A DNA stretch of 16,972 nt. Origin: an uncultured Lachnospiraceae bacterium. GTDB taxonomy: Bacteria; Bacillota; Clostridia; Lachnospirales; Lachnospiraceae. The translations under genes and the position numbers were made by a program. The notes under the pieces are model-generated. The model saw only the letters and a list, made by a program, of their open reading frames with translations, was not told the origin of the DNA and made no database searches. Within the stretch, counting starts at the first letter, position 1. Each line of letters starts with the position of its first letter. Location: positions 1-16,972 of the forward strand of contig CAJUAA010000052.1 in NCBI GenBank assembly GCA_910584205.1, in the 5' to 3' direction. This document shows positions 1 through 6,644 of this stretch, piece after piece.

Positions 1-95
1 TGTTAAGTTGATTGAACCGCCGTGTACCGAACGGTACGCACGGTGGTGTGAGAGGTCGGAAATTTCTCAATTAGAGAAATTTCCTCCTACTCGAT
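1..95 (+). mobile_element. Group II intron, 3' end only (domains V and VI)
   Basis: The window opens inside a group II intron; only its 3' ribozyme end is visible. Domain V is at about 14-47: CCGCCGTG (17-24) pairs with CACGGTGG (39-46), then a two-base CG bulge, then TACC pairs with GGTA around a GAAC loop. This is the catalytic hairpin with its usual dinucleotide bulge. Domain VI follows at about 49-95: GGAAATTTCTC and GAGAAATTTCC form a long stem, and the base contains CTCCTACTC, which would carry the bulged branch-point A. The sequence TCGAT at 91-95 is the likely 3' splice boundary. This layout matches introns common in Firmicutes that encode a reverse transcriptase/maturase; that ORF would lie upstream, off the window. 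The exact 3' boundary could be off by a few bases. Confidence 0.85.
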
Positions 96-273
96 CATAT
101 CTGGGAACAGAATTAAGTTGGGATGAGCCCTGCCATTGGTTTTCTTACATAAACGACAGAATGGGCGCATAGAATGGAATGTGGAAAAGCATGCCGGTCA
201 TAGAGTGAGCAGTCATATGTTGTCACATTTGCCGGAAAATTGAAAAAATGGAAGAAGATTTTGTGTGCACCAG

Positions 274-302
274 TTGTCAAAACACAGAAAATAGGTTATA
301 CT
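274..302 (+). promoter_or_regulatory. Sigma-A-type promoter of the 6S RNA gene
   Basis: TTGTCA at 274-279 and TATACT at 297-302 are separated by exactly 17 bases, close to the housekeeping consensus. Transcription would start near A309-A311, just at the base of the 6S RNA closing stem. Bases 96-273, between the intron end and this promoter, show no gene or clear structure. Confidence 0.8.
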
Positions 303-308
303 AAAGAT

Positions 309-545
309 ACAGATTTCCTGGGGTGTTCGACAGCCCTGTCATTTTGAACCTACATTTACGTTCATGGGATACCAATATCTCAAGCCGGATGTCAGGCCTC
401 CGTCCTTTTGGACGCCAGTGGAAGGCTGAACGCTTGTTGAGGTTACCCACCTGGCTTTTGAGCTAGGCGTCAAAATACAGGGAACGGCACTTTGGGAATC
501 GGAAGATACCGGGTATTGCAGAATATGCAGTACCCGTTTTTTCTT
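309..545 (+). ncRNA. ssrS: 6S RNA, regulator of RNA polymerase
   Basis: This is a long, mostly double-stranded RNA with the 6S architecture. It mimics an open promoter, binds sigma-A RNA polymerase and acts as template for short product RNAs. The ends close: GATTTCC (312-318) pairs with GGGAATC (494-500). Further in, CCCTGT (334-339) pairs with ACAGGG (477-482). The flanking TGTTCGACAG and GGAACGGCAC resemble the conserved terminal region of 6S RNAs (compare TGTTCGCAAG and GCGGCA in E. coli). The middle, about 341-470, can fold into the arms around the central bubble. A consensus promoter sits immediately upstream, and a terminator hairpin ends the transcript at about 545. The gene lies directly before a SpoIID-family CDS. 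The identification comes from structure and remembered family motifs; no covariance search was run. Confidence 0.82.
511..545 (+). terminator. Rho-independent terminator of 6S RNA
   Basis: GGGTATTGCA (511-520) pairs with TGCAGTACCC (526-535), with one G-T pair and a five-base loop, followed by a run of T from 537 to 542 (then CTT). It ends the 6S transcript only 25 bases before the next start codon. Confidence 0.85.
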
Positions 546-569
546 ATATCGAAAGGAAACAGGGGAGGG

Positions 570-1895
570 ATGGGGTTGTACAGACAGAGGCTGAAGCAGA
601 AGACCATGCTGCTGATCGTTCTGTTCGGATTTCTGGTTATCCTGCTTTTGCCGGGGACCGGGGATGGTTCCGGACGGGAGCAGCCGGAGGAAGGAGAGCG
701 TCTGGAGATTCCGAAGGAGGAAGAGGAGGATGAGCCGGAGAGTACGCCGGAGGAGGTATGGCAGATGCCCGGAGCAGATGTCAGGATCCGGGTGCTGCTT
801 CTGGCGGAGGACGGCAGTATCTATCATGAAGATAAGGAGCTGGATCGGGACTATCCGGGAGAACTTCAGTATTATGAGGAGGCACAGGGATGGGTCATCG
901 TCAATGAGGTGCCTCTGGAGGAATATCTGTGCAGGGTGGTGCCAAGCGAGATGCCATCCTCTTATGCGATGGAAGCGTTAAAAGCACAGGCGGTATGCGC
1001 AAGGACGTATGCCGTATGGCAGATGCGGGAGTACGCCTATCCGCAGTATGAGGCTCATGTAAATGACAGCACTTCCTATCAGGTGTACAACAACATTGGA
1101 GCGCAGGAAGTGACCAGCCAGGCTGTGGCGGAGACTGTGGGACAGATTATGCTGTATGAGGAGGAACCGGTGAAAGCCTATTATTTTTCCACCTCCTGCG
1201 GAAGCACCACGGATGAGAATATATGGGAAAAGGGCGACCGGGAACGGACGGGATACATAGCGGGAAGAAGGGTCGGATCGTCGGAGTCCGGCCGGGATCT
1301 GACGGATGAGGAGGTTTTTTCAGACTATATCAGGAAAAAACATGCGGGAGACTTGGAAATCTCGGAACCGTGGTACCGCTGGAGCTGTTATGTGCCGCTG
1401 GAGCAGATTCAGGCAAATGTCGAGAAATGGGCAAAGACCAGGGCCGAACGGTCGGAGGACGGAATCCTTCTGGAAGACGGTGTGGAATATGTACTGGAGG
1501 AAGTGGATACCATAGGAGTGGTGGAAAGTGCGGAGATTCTTTCGCGGAATACCGGAGGAGTCGTACAGGAGATGCGGATTGTGGGTGAGGAAGGGACACT
1601 GAAGATCAAATACGAGTATAACATCCGTCTGATGCTGGGACTGCCGGGCGGAGAGATCCATAAAAATGACGGAACCGTTGGAGAAGGCGGGAATCTTCTG
1701 CCAAGCGGCTATTTTGTCATGGAGCCGGTGCAGGAAGATAAGGCGCTGACAGGATATCAGGTCTACGGCGGCGGGCTGGGCCATGGCGCCGGTATGAGCC
1801 AGAACGGTGCGCGGGTACTGGCGGAGGAAGGGTACGGTTACGATGAGATCCTGCACTATTTTTATCATGAAATACAACTTGCAGAATTGGAATAG
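570..1895 (+). CDS. spoIID: SpoIID/LytB-family peptidoglycan lytic transglycosylase
   Basis: The product is a membrane-anchored, cell-wall-acting protein of the SpoIID/LytB family. In sporulating Firmicutes SpoIID cuts glycan strands after SpoIIP removes stem peptides, driving engulfment of the forespore. From ATG at 570 the protein has 441 residues. It starts with a short basic segment and a single hydrophobic helix (about 13-28), then a Glu-rich linker (about 40-63), then the SpoIID domain. That domain carries the motif VPLEEYLCRVVPSEMP; the Glu of PSEMP (about residue 127) matches the family's catalytic Glu. Other family signatures are YFSTSCGSTTDENIWE and, near the end, GHGAGMSQNGARVLAEEGY. 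The linker makes it longer than B. subtilis SpoIID (about 340). The frame is open back to ATG 492, but that lies in the 6S gene. ATG 570 has GGGGAGG very close upstream, so TTG 576, with better spacing, is a real alternative. A SpoIID paralogue such as a LytB-type amidase enhancer is possible. Confidence 0.85.
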   Translation: MGLYRQRLKQKTMLLIVLFGFLVILLLPGTGDGSGREQPEEGERLEIPKEEEEDEPESTPEEVWQMPGADVRIRVLLLAEDGSIYHEDKELDRDYPGELQYYEEAQGWVIVNEVPLEEYLCRVVPSEMPSSYAMEALKAQAVCARTYAVWQMREYAYPQYEAHVNDSTSYQVYNNIGAQEVTSQAVAETVGQIMLYEEEPVKAYYFSTSCGSTTDENIWEKGDRERTGYIAGRRVGSSESGRDLTDEEVFSDYIRKKHAGDLEISEPWYRWSCYVPLEQIQANVEKWAKTRAERSEDGILLEDGVEYVLEEVDTIGVVESAEILSRNTGGVVQEMRIVGEEGTLKIKYEYNIRLMLGLPGGEIHKNDGTVGEGGNLLPSGYFVMEPVQEDKALTGYQVYGGGLGHGAGMSQNGARVLAEEGYGYDEILHYFYHEIQLAELE

Positions 1896-1939
1896 ATAGG
1901 GTATGATAATGCTTTAAGCAGGGAAAGTGACGGGCGGGA

Positions 1940-2764
1940 ATGATGATACGTTTGATTGAAGCAGTGCTGGATATGAAAAGAGATATGGAAAAAAGCCATG
2001 TGGGAGCGTATGCGGCGCAGTCGGCTTATTTTATCATACTTTCTTTTCTTCCGCTGATCATCATGCTGCTGTCCGTGATTCAGTTTACCGGGATCGGAAA
2101 GTCTGATCTGTATCAGCTGATCCAGGAGGTGGTGCCGGTGGGGTTTCAGGGCTGGATTTTCGCGATCATTGATGAGATGTACAGCCGGACGGTGGCGACG
2201 GTATCCATCTCTGCGCTGGTGACGGCCTGGTCCGCGGGAAAGAGCTTTATGGCGCTGAACCGGGGGATGAATTCCATCTGCCGGGTAGAGAAAAAGCCGA
2301 ATTACATCCAGATGCGCCTGCGGGGGGCGGTGTTTGCCCTTCTGTTCGTCGTTCTGATCGTAGCCACGCTGGTGCTGATCGTATTTGGTACGTCCATACA
2401 TGAGCTGTTTTCCATATATTTCCCGTTCCTGGCCATATTTACCCGGATCATCCTGTCGTTCCGCATGGTGCTGATGCTGGGGCTTTTTACCTTTTTCTTT
2501 GCACTTTTGTATATGGTGCTTCCCAATCGGCGGGCGGGCTTTGTGGAACAGTTTCCGGGAGCGATCTTCGCGGCTGCGGGCTGGTATCTGTTTTCGTTCG
2601 GATTTTCCGTCTACATTGAATACAGCCATGCGTTCAATATGTACGGCAGCCTGACGACGCTGGTCCTTCTCATGTTCTGGCTGTACGCGGTCATGTACAT
2701 TGTGCTGATCGGAATGGAGCTGAATCACTGGCGGGAGGAGCGGGAGACGGAGATCCGCTGGTAG
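1940..2764 (+). CDS. YihY/BrkB-family integral membrane protein
   Basis: This is a 274-residue polytopic membrane protein of the YihY/virulence factor BrkB family (once misnamed ribonuclease BN). Transport or envelope roles have been proposed, but the function is not settled. Typical family features are visible: an N-terminal HVGAYAAQSAYFIILSFLPL segment (first membrane helix), a helix with ALVTAWSAGKSF followed by NRGMNSICRVEKK, then four further hydrophobic segments at about residues 130-150, 165-190, 205-225 and 235-260. FPGAIFAAAGWYLFSFGFS and YGSLTTLVLLMFWLYAVMYIVLIGMELN are conserved C-terminal family segments. It ends in a short charged tail. The start is ATG 1940 or the adjacent ATG 1943; upstream there is only a weak GGGCGGG. 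It lies 44 bases after the SpoIID gene in the same direction, with no terminator between, so co-transcription is likely. The length is close to the family norm. Confidence 0.9.
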   Translation: MMIRLIEAVLDMKRDMEKSHVGAYAAQSAYFIILSFLPLIIMLLSVIQFTGIGKSDLYQLIQEVVPVGFQGWIFAIIDEMYSRTVATVSISALVTAWSAGKSFMALNRGMNSICRVEKKPNYIQMRLRGAVFALLFVVLIVATLVLIVFGTSIHELFSIYFPFLAIFTRIILSFRMVLMLGLFTFFFALLYMVLPNRRAGFVEQFPGAIFAAAGWYLFSFGFSVYIEYSHAFNMYGSLTTLVLLMFWLYAVMYIVLIGMELNHWREERETEIRW

Positions 2765-2796
2765 ACAGGTGGGCGACAGATCATGGAAAAAAGGGC

Positions 2797-2824
2797 TTGA
2801 CTTTCCCGGATTCTGTGTTATAGT
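2797..2824 (+). promoter_or_regulatory. Promoter of the pheS T-box transcript
   Basis: TTGACT (2797-2802) and TATAGT (2819-2824) are spaced by 16 bases. Transcription is expected to start at about 2831, giving a leader of about 275 bases before pheS. Confidence 0.75.
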
Positions 2825-2830
2825 AGATTT

Positions 2831-3083
2831 TGATATGAAAAATGCAAAGAAGGTGTCAGTAGCAACCTGTTTTCCATCAGAGAGGAAGGGCCACCGGCTG
2901 TAAGCCCGTCCGGGTTCAGACAGGATCGTGAATTTCCCACCGGAGCAGCATTCCTGAAAAGCAATAGTAGGGAATGACGTTTCCTGCACGTTACGCAGCA
3001 TGAGCGCCCGGGCAGAGTCTGGGAATCAGGGTGGTACCACGGATCATAGTTTCGTCCCTTTTACAGGAGACGGAGCTTTTTTT
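2831..3083 (+). promoter_or_regulatory. T-box riboswitch, tRNA-Phe responsive
   Basis: The leader senses uncharged tRNA-Phe and lets transcription continue into pheST only when phenylalanyl-tRNA is short. The diagnostic T-box AGGGTGGTACCACG lies at 3029-3041; its central GGTACC region holds the bases that pair with the tRNA acceptor end. Stem I begins near 2851: GGTG (2852-2855) pairs with CACC (2938-2941). The specifier loop sits just 5' of that closing strand, where GTGAATTTCCC contains the Phe codon TTC at 2934-2936 (TTT in the adjacent register is also Phe). The competing terminator is a hairpin, AGTTTCGTC (3048-3056) with GACGGAGCT (3069-3077), followed by seven T's. The Phe specificity read from the specifier agrees with the downstream genes. 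Confidence 0.93.
3048..3083 (+). terminator. Regulated terminator of the Phe T-box leader
   Basis: A nine-base-pair stem, AGTTTCGTC (3048-3056) with GACGGAGCT (3069-3077) including two G-T pairs, is followed by TTTTTTT. Its 5' arm directly follows the T-box sequence, so antiterminator and terminator are mutually exclusive. It ends 23 bases before the pheS start. Confidence 0.88.
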
Positions 3084-3106
3084 ATTATACAGGAAGGAGT
3101 ACAGAG

Positions 3107-4126
3107 ATGAAAGAAAGACTGCAGAAGATCAGAGAAGAAGCCATTGCAAGGATCAAAGAATCCCGGAATCCGGAAGCTTTGAATGATGTGCGTGTATCCA
3201 TACTTGGCAAGAAGGGAGAGCTGACGGCTCTGTTAAAGGGTATGAAGGAGATCGCGCCGGAGGACCGTCCCGCGTTTGGCCAGCTGGTCAATGATACCAG
3301 AGCGGAGATCGAGCGCGTCATGGAGGACGCAAAGAAGCAGATGGAACAGATGCTTCTGGAAATGAAACTGAAGACGGAGGTCATTGATGTGACGCTTCCG
3401 GCGAAGAAGAACAGCGTGGGACACCGCCATCCGAATACGATCGCGCTGGAGGAAGTGGAGCGCATCTTCATCGGTATGGGCTACGAGGTGATCGAAGGCC
3501 CGGAAGTGGAGTACGATCTTTATAATTTTGAGAAACTGAATATTCCGGCGAACCATCCGGCGAAGGACGAGCAGGATACCTTTTACATCAACAAAGAAAT
3601 CGTCCTGCGCACCCAGACTTCGCCGGTGCAGGCGCGGACCATGGAGAAGGGAAAACTGCCGATCCGCATGATCTCTCCGGGACGGGTGTTCCGTTCGGAC
3701 GAGGTGGATGCGACCCATTCTCCGTCGTTCCATCAGATCGAGGGCCTGGTGATTGATAAAAATATAACATTTGCGGATCTGAAGGGAACGTTGGAAGAAT
3801 TTGCGAAGGAGCTGTTTGGGGAGGAAACAAGGACGAAATTCCGTCCGCACCATTTCCCGTTCACGGAGCCCAGCGCGGAGGTGGACGTGTCCTGCTTCAA
3901 ATGCGGCGGTAAAGGCTGCCGGTTCTGCAAGGGATCCGGCTGGATCGAGATCCTGGGCTGCGGCATGGTGCATCCTCATGTGCTGGAGATGTGCGGCATC
4001 GATCCGGAGGAATATACAGGATTCGCGTTCGGCGTAGGCCTGGAGCGGATCGCGCTGCTGAAATATGAGATCGATGATATGCGGCTTTTATATGAGAATG
4101 ACATACGATTCCTGCGTCAGTTTTAG
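3107..4126 (+). CDS. pheS: Phenylalanyl-tRNA synthetase alpha subunit
   Basis: This is the catalytic subunit of the alpha2-beta2 class II enzyme that charges tRNA-Phe with phenylalanine in the cytosol. The 339-residue length is standard. The N-terminal coiled-coil tRNA-binding region spans about residues 1-90 (IREEAIARIKESRN, LGKKGELTALLKGMKEI). The catalytic domain then shows the class II motifs: GHRHPNTIALEEVERIFIGMGY and EGPEVEYDLYNFEKLNIPANHPAKDEQDTFYI (motif 1 area), RVFRSDEVDATHSPSFHQIEGLVID (motif 2) and GFAFGVGLERIALLKYEIDDMR (motif 3). A CFKCGGKGCRFCKGSGW cysteine-rich loop is present, as in many Firmicutes PheS. ATG 3107 follows AAGGAG at about 3094-3099 with ideal spacing, immediately downstream of a Phe T-box. 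pheT follows after 97 bases, and that spacer can form a loose GCGGAC/GTCCGC pairing but no clear terminator. Confidence 0.98.
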   Translation: MKERLQKIREEAIARIKESRNPEALNDVRVSILGKKGELTALLKGMKEIAPEDRPAFGQLVNDTRAEIERVMEDAKKQMEQMLLEMKLKTEVIDVTLPAKKNSVGHRHPNTIALEEVERIFIGMGYEVIEGPEVEYDLYNFEKLNIPANHPAKDEQDTFYINKEIVLRTQTSPVQARTMEKGKLPIRMISPGRVFRSDEVDATHSPSFHQIEGLVIDKNITFADLKGTLEEFAKELFGEETRTKFRPHHFPFTEPSAEVDVSCFKCGGKGCRFCKGSGWIEILGCGMVHPHVLEMCGIDPEEYTGFAFGVGLERIALLKYEIDDMRLLYENDIRFLRQF

Positions 4127-4223
4127 GAAGCGGCGGACGGGAACCTGTAACGGCACCGGTCCGGGCCATGTCCGCAGAGGGGCCTGGGATGCGGGTGCGG
4201 AACTGTAAAAGGAGGAAAAAACG

Positions 4224-6644
4224 ATGAATACATCATTATCATGGATAAAAGCATATGTACCGGAGCTTAATGTGAGCGCGCAGGAATTCACGGACGCCAT
4301 GACGCTGTCCGGTTCCAAGGTGGAAGGATATACAAAGATGGATGCGGATCTGGATCGGATTATCATCGGTCAGATCAGGAAGATCGAACGGCATCCGGAC
4401 GCGGATAAACTGATTGTCTGCCAGGTGGATGTGGGCAGAGGCGGGGATGTACAGATCGTGACCGGAGCGCCCAATGTGAAGGAGGGCGACAAGGTTCCGG
4501 TGGTGCTGGACGGGGGCCGCGTGGCAGGCGGACACGATGGAAAGATGACTCCCGGCGGAATTAAGATCAAGAAGGGAAAGCTCAGAGGCATCGAGTCCAA
4601 CGGCATGATGTGTTCCATCGAGGAACTTGGCTCCAGCCGGGATATGTATCCGGAAGCGCCGGAACTTGGCATCTACATCTTTCCGGAGGATGCGAAGGTG
4701 GGAGAAGACGCTGTCAGCGCGCTGGGACTAAACGATGTGGTATTTGAGTTTGAGATCACGTCCAACCGTGTGGACTGTTACAGCATTCTGGGGCTTGCGA
4801 GAGAAGCCGCAGCGACGTTCCGGAAGGAATACATGCCTCCGGCAGTGGAAGTGAAGGGAAGCGGCGATGATGTCAACAACTATATTCAGGTGGAAGTGAA
4901 GGATACAACGCTGTGTCCAAGATACTGCGCAAGAGTCGTGAAAAATATCCGGATCGCACCGTCGCCGGAATGGATGCAGAGGCGGCTGGCGTCCGTGGGA
5001 ATCCGTCCCATCAACAATGTGGTCGATATTACCAACTATGTGATGGAAGAGTATGGGCAGCCCATGCACGCCTATGATCTGGATACGATTGCAGGACATA
5101 AGATCGTGGTCCGCCGTGCGGAAAAAGGAGAGAAATTTGTGACGCTGGATGGACAGGAGCGTATCATGGACGATTCCGTGCTGATGATCTGCGACGGCGA
5201 AAAAGCGGTAGGCATGGCAGGCATCATGGGCGGCGAGAATTCCATGATTACGGACGACGTGCATACTATGCTGTTTGAGGCGGCGTGTTTTGACGGGACC
5301 AATATCCGCCTGTCCAGCAAAAAGGTAGGGCTTCGTACGGAGGCTTCCGGGAAATTTGAGAAGGGCCTGGACCCGAACAATGCGGAGGCGGCCATCAACC
5401 GCGCCTGCCAGCTGATCGAAGAGCTGGGAGCCGGAGAGGTGGTGGACGGCATCGTGGATGTGTATGAAAAAAAACGGGAGCCGGTGCGGGTGCCCTTTGA
5501 GCCGGAACGCATCAACGCGCTTCTGGGGACCGAGCTGAGCGAGGAGCAGATGCTCTCTTATTTCGGGCCTTTGGGGCTTCAGTATGAGGCGGCTTCCAGA
5601 GAACTGATCATACCGACCTTCCGTCAGGACCTGCTGCGCACGGCGGATATTGCGGAGGAAGTGGCGCGTTTCTACGGATACGACAATATACCGACCACTC
5701 TGCCGAAGGGCGAAGCGACCACAGGAAAGCTTCCGTTCTACCTGAGAGTGGAGGCAGTGGCAAGAGATATCGCGGAATTCTGCGGATTTTCGCAGGGAAT
5801 GAACTACAGCTTTGAGAGCCCGAAGGTGTTCGACCGGCTGCTGCTCCCGGCGGACGCACCAGAGCGGCAGGCCGTAGTGATCTCCAATCCGCTGGGGGAA
5901 GATTTTTCCATCATGAGAACGGTGTCCCTGAACGGAATGCTGACTTCCCTGGCGACCAACTACAACCGCAGAAACAAAAACGTCCGTCTCTATGAGCTGG
6001 GCAATATCTACCTGCCGAAGAGCCTTCCGCTTCAGGAACTTCCGGATGAGCGGATGCAGTTTACGCTGGGTATGTACGGAGACGGGGATTTCTTCACCAT
6101 GAAGGGCGTGGTGGAAGAATTCCTGGATAAGATCGGCATGCATAAAAAGGAGACCTACGATCCGGAATCCGGCAAACCGTTCCTGCATCCGGGCCGTCAG
6201 GCGAATATCATCTATGACGGTACATTGATCGGCTATATGGGCGAGGTGCATCCAACGGTGGCGTCGTCCTATGGGATCGGGGACCGGGCGTATGTGGCGA
6301 TACTGGATATGCCTTCCATCGTGGAAAAGGCGACTTTTGACCGGAAATACGAGGGCATTGCAAGGTTCCCGGCAGTGACCAGGGATATTTCCATGGTGGT
6401 GCCGAAACAGGTGCTGGTGGGCCAGATTGAGGAAATTATCGCAGTACGCGGCGGAAAGATCCTGGAAAGCTACGAGCTCTTCGATGTCTATGAGGGTGCG
6501 CAGATCCAGGAGGGCTGCAAGTCCGTGGCCTATTCCATTGTATTCCGTGCGAAGGATAAGACTCTGGAGGAGGCTGAGATCACGGCGGTCATGAAGAAGA
6601 TCCTGAACGGGCTTCAGTCTCTGGGCGCGGAGCTGAGACAATAA
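4224..6644 (+). CDS. pheT: Phenylalanyl-tRNA synthetase beta subunit
   Basis: This is the partner of PheS; it binds tRNA and edits misacylated Tyr-tRNA-Phe. The 806 residues match the full-length bacterial form. In order: an N-terminal EMAP/tRNA-binding OB domain (about 40-150, with IIIGQIRKIERHPDADKLIVCQVDVG and QIVTGAPNV); the B3/B4 editing region (about 210-400, with NVVDITNYVMEEYGQPMHAYD and GIMGGENSMI); the B5 domain (about 405-475); a catalytic-like core (about 485-690, with TADIAEEVARFYGYDNIPTTLP and NPLGEDFSIMRT); and a C-terminal ferredoxin-like anticodon-binding domain (about 712-806, with RFPAVTRDISMVV). ATG 4224 follows AAAAGGAGG. The TAA stop overlaps the ATG of the CotH-type gene (TAATG), implying translational coupling. 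Expression should follow the upstream Phe T-box. Confidence 0.98.
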   Translation: MNTSLSWIKAYVPELNVSAQEFTDAMTLSGSKVEGYTKMDADLDRIIIGQIRKIERHPDADKLIVCQVDVGRGGDVQIVTGAPNVKEGDKVPVVLDGGRVAGGHDGKMTPGGIKIKKGKLRGIESNGMMCSIEELGSSRDMYPEAPELGIYIFPEDAKVGEDAVSALGLNDVVFEFEITSNRVDCYSILGLAREAAATFRKEYMPPAVEVKGSGDDVNNYIQVEVKDTTLCPRYCARVVKNIRIAPSPEWMQRRLASVGIRPINNVVDITNYVMEEYGQPMHAYDLDTIAGHKIVVRRAEKGEKFVTLDGQERIMDDSVLMICDGEKAVGMAGIMGGENSMITDDVHTMLFEAACFDGTNIRLSSKKVGLRTEASGKFEKGLDPNNAEAAINRACQLIEELGAGEVVDGIVDVYEKKREPVRVPFEPERINALLGTELSEEQMLSYFGPLGLQYEAASRELIIPTFRQDLLRTADIAEEVARFYGYDNIPTTLPKGEATTGKLPFYLRVEAVARDIAEFCGFSQGMNYSFESPKVFDRLLLPADAPERQAVVISNPLGEDFSIMRTVSLNGMLTSLATNYNRRNKNVRLYELGNIYLPKSLPLQELPDERMQFTLGMYGDGDFFTMKGVVEEFLDKIGMHKKETYDPESGKPFLHPGRQANIIYDGTLIGYMGEVHPTVASSYGIGDRAYVAILDMPSIVEKATFDRKYEGIARFPAVTRDISMVVPKQVLVGQIEEIIAVRGGKILESYELFDVYEGAQIQEGCKSVAYSIVFRAKDKTLEEAEITAVMKKILNGLQSLGAELRQ

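Noticed and set aside
492..569. N-terminal extension of the SpoIID gene from ATG 492
   Set aside because: It overlaps the 3' end and terminator of the 6S RNA, lacks a ribosome site and would put 26 non-signal-like residues before the membrane anchor.
1865..3001. Minus-strand open frame across the YihY/BrkB gene and T-box leader
   Set aside because: It runs through the T-box promoter and leader, is very rich in His, Arg and Gln, and lies opposite a clear membrane protein gene.
4133..4175. Regulatory hairpin or terminator between pheS and pheT
   Set aside because: Only a six-base GCGGAC/GTCCGC pairing with a long loop and no T-run. pheS and pheT are expected to be co-transcribed.
4728..6641. 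Long minus-strand open frame opposite pheT
   Set aside because: It is a shadow of pheT with low-complexity His/Arg/Leu-rich content and no recognisable domain.
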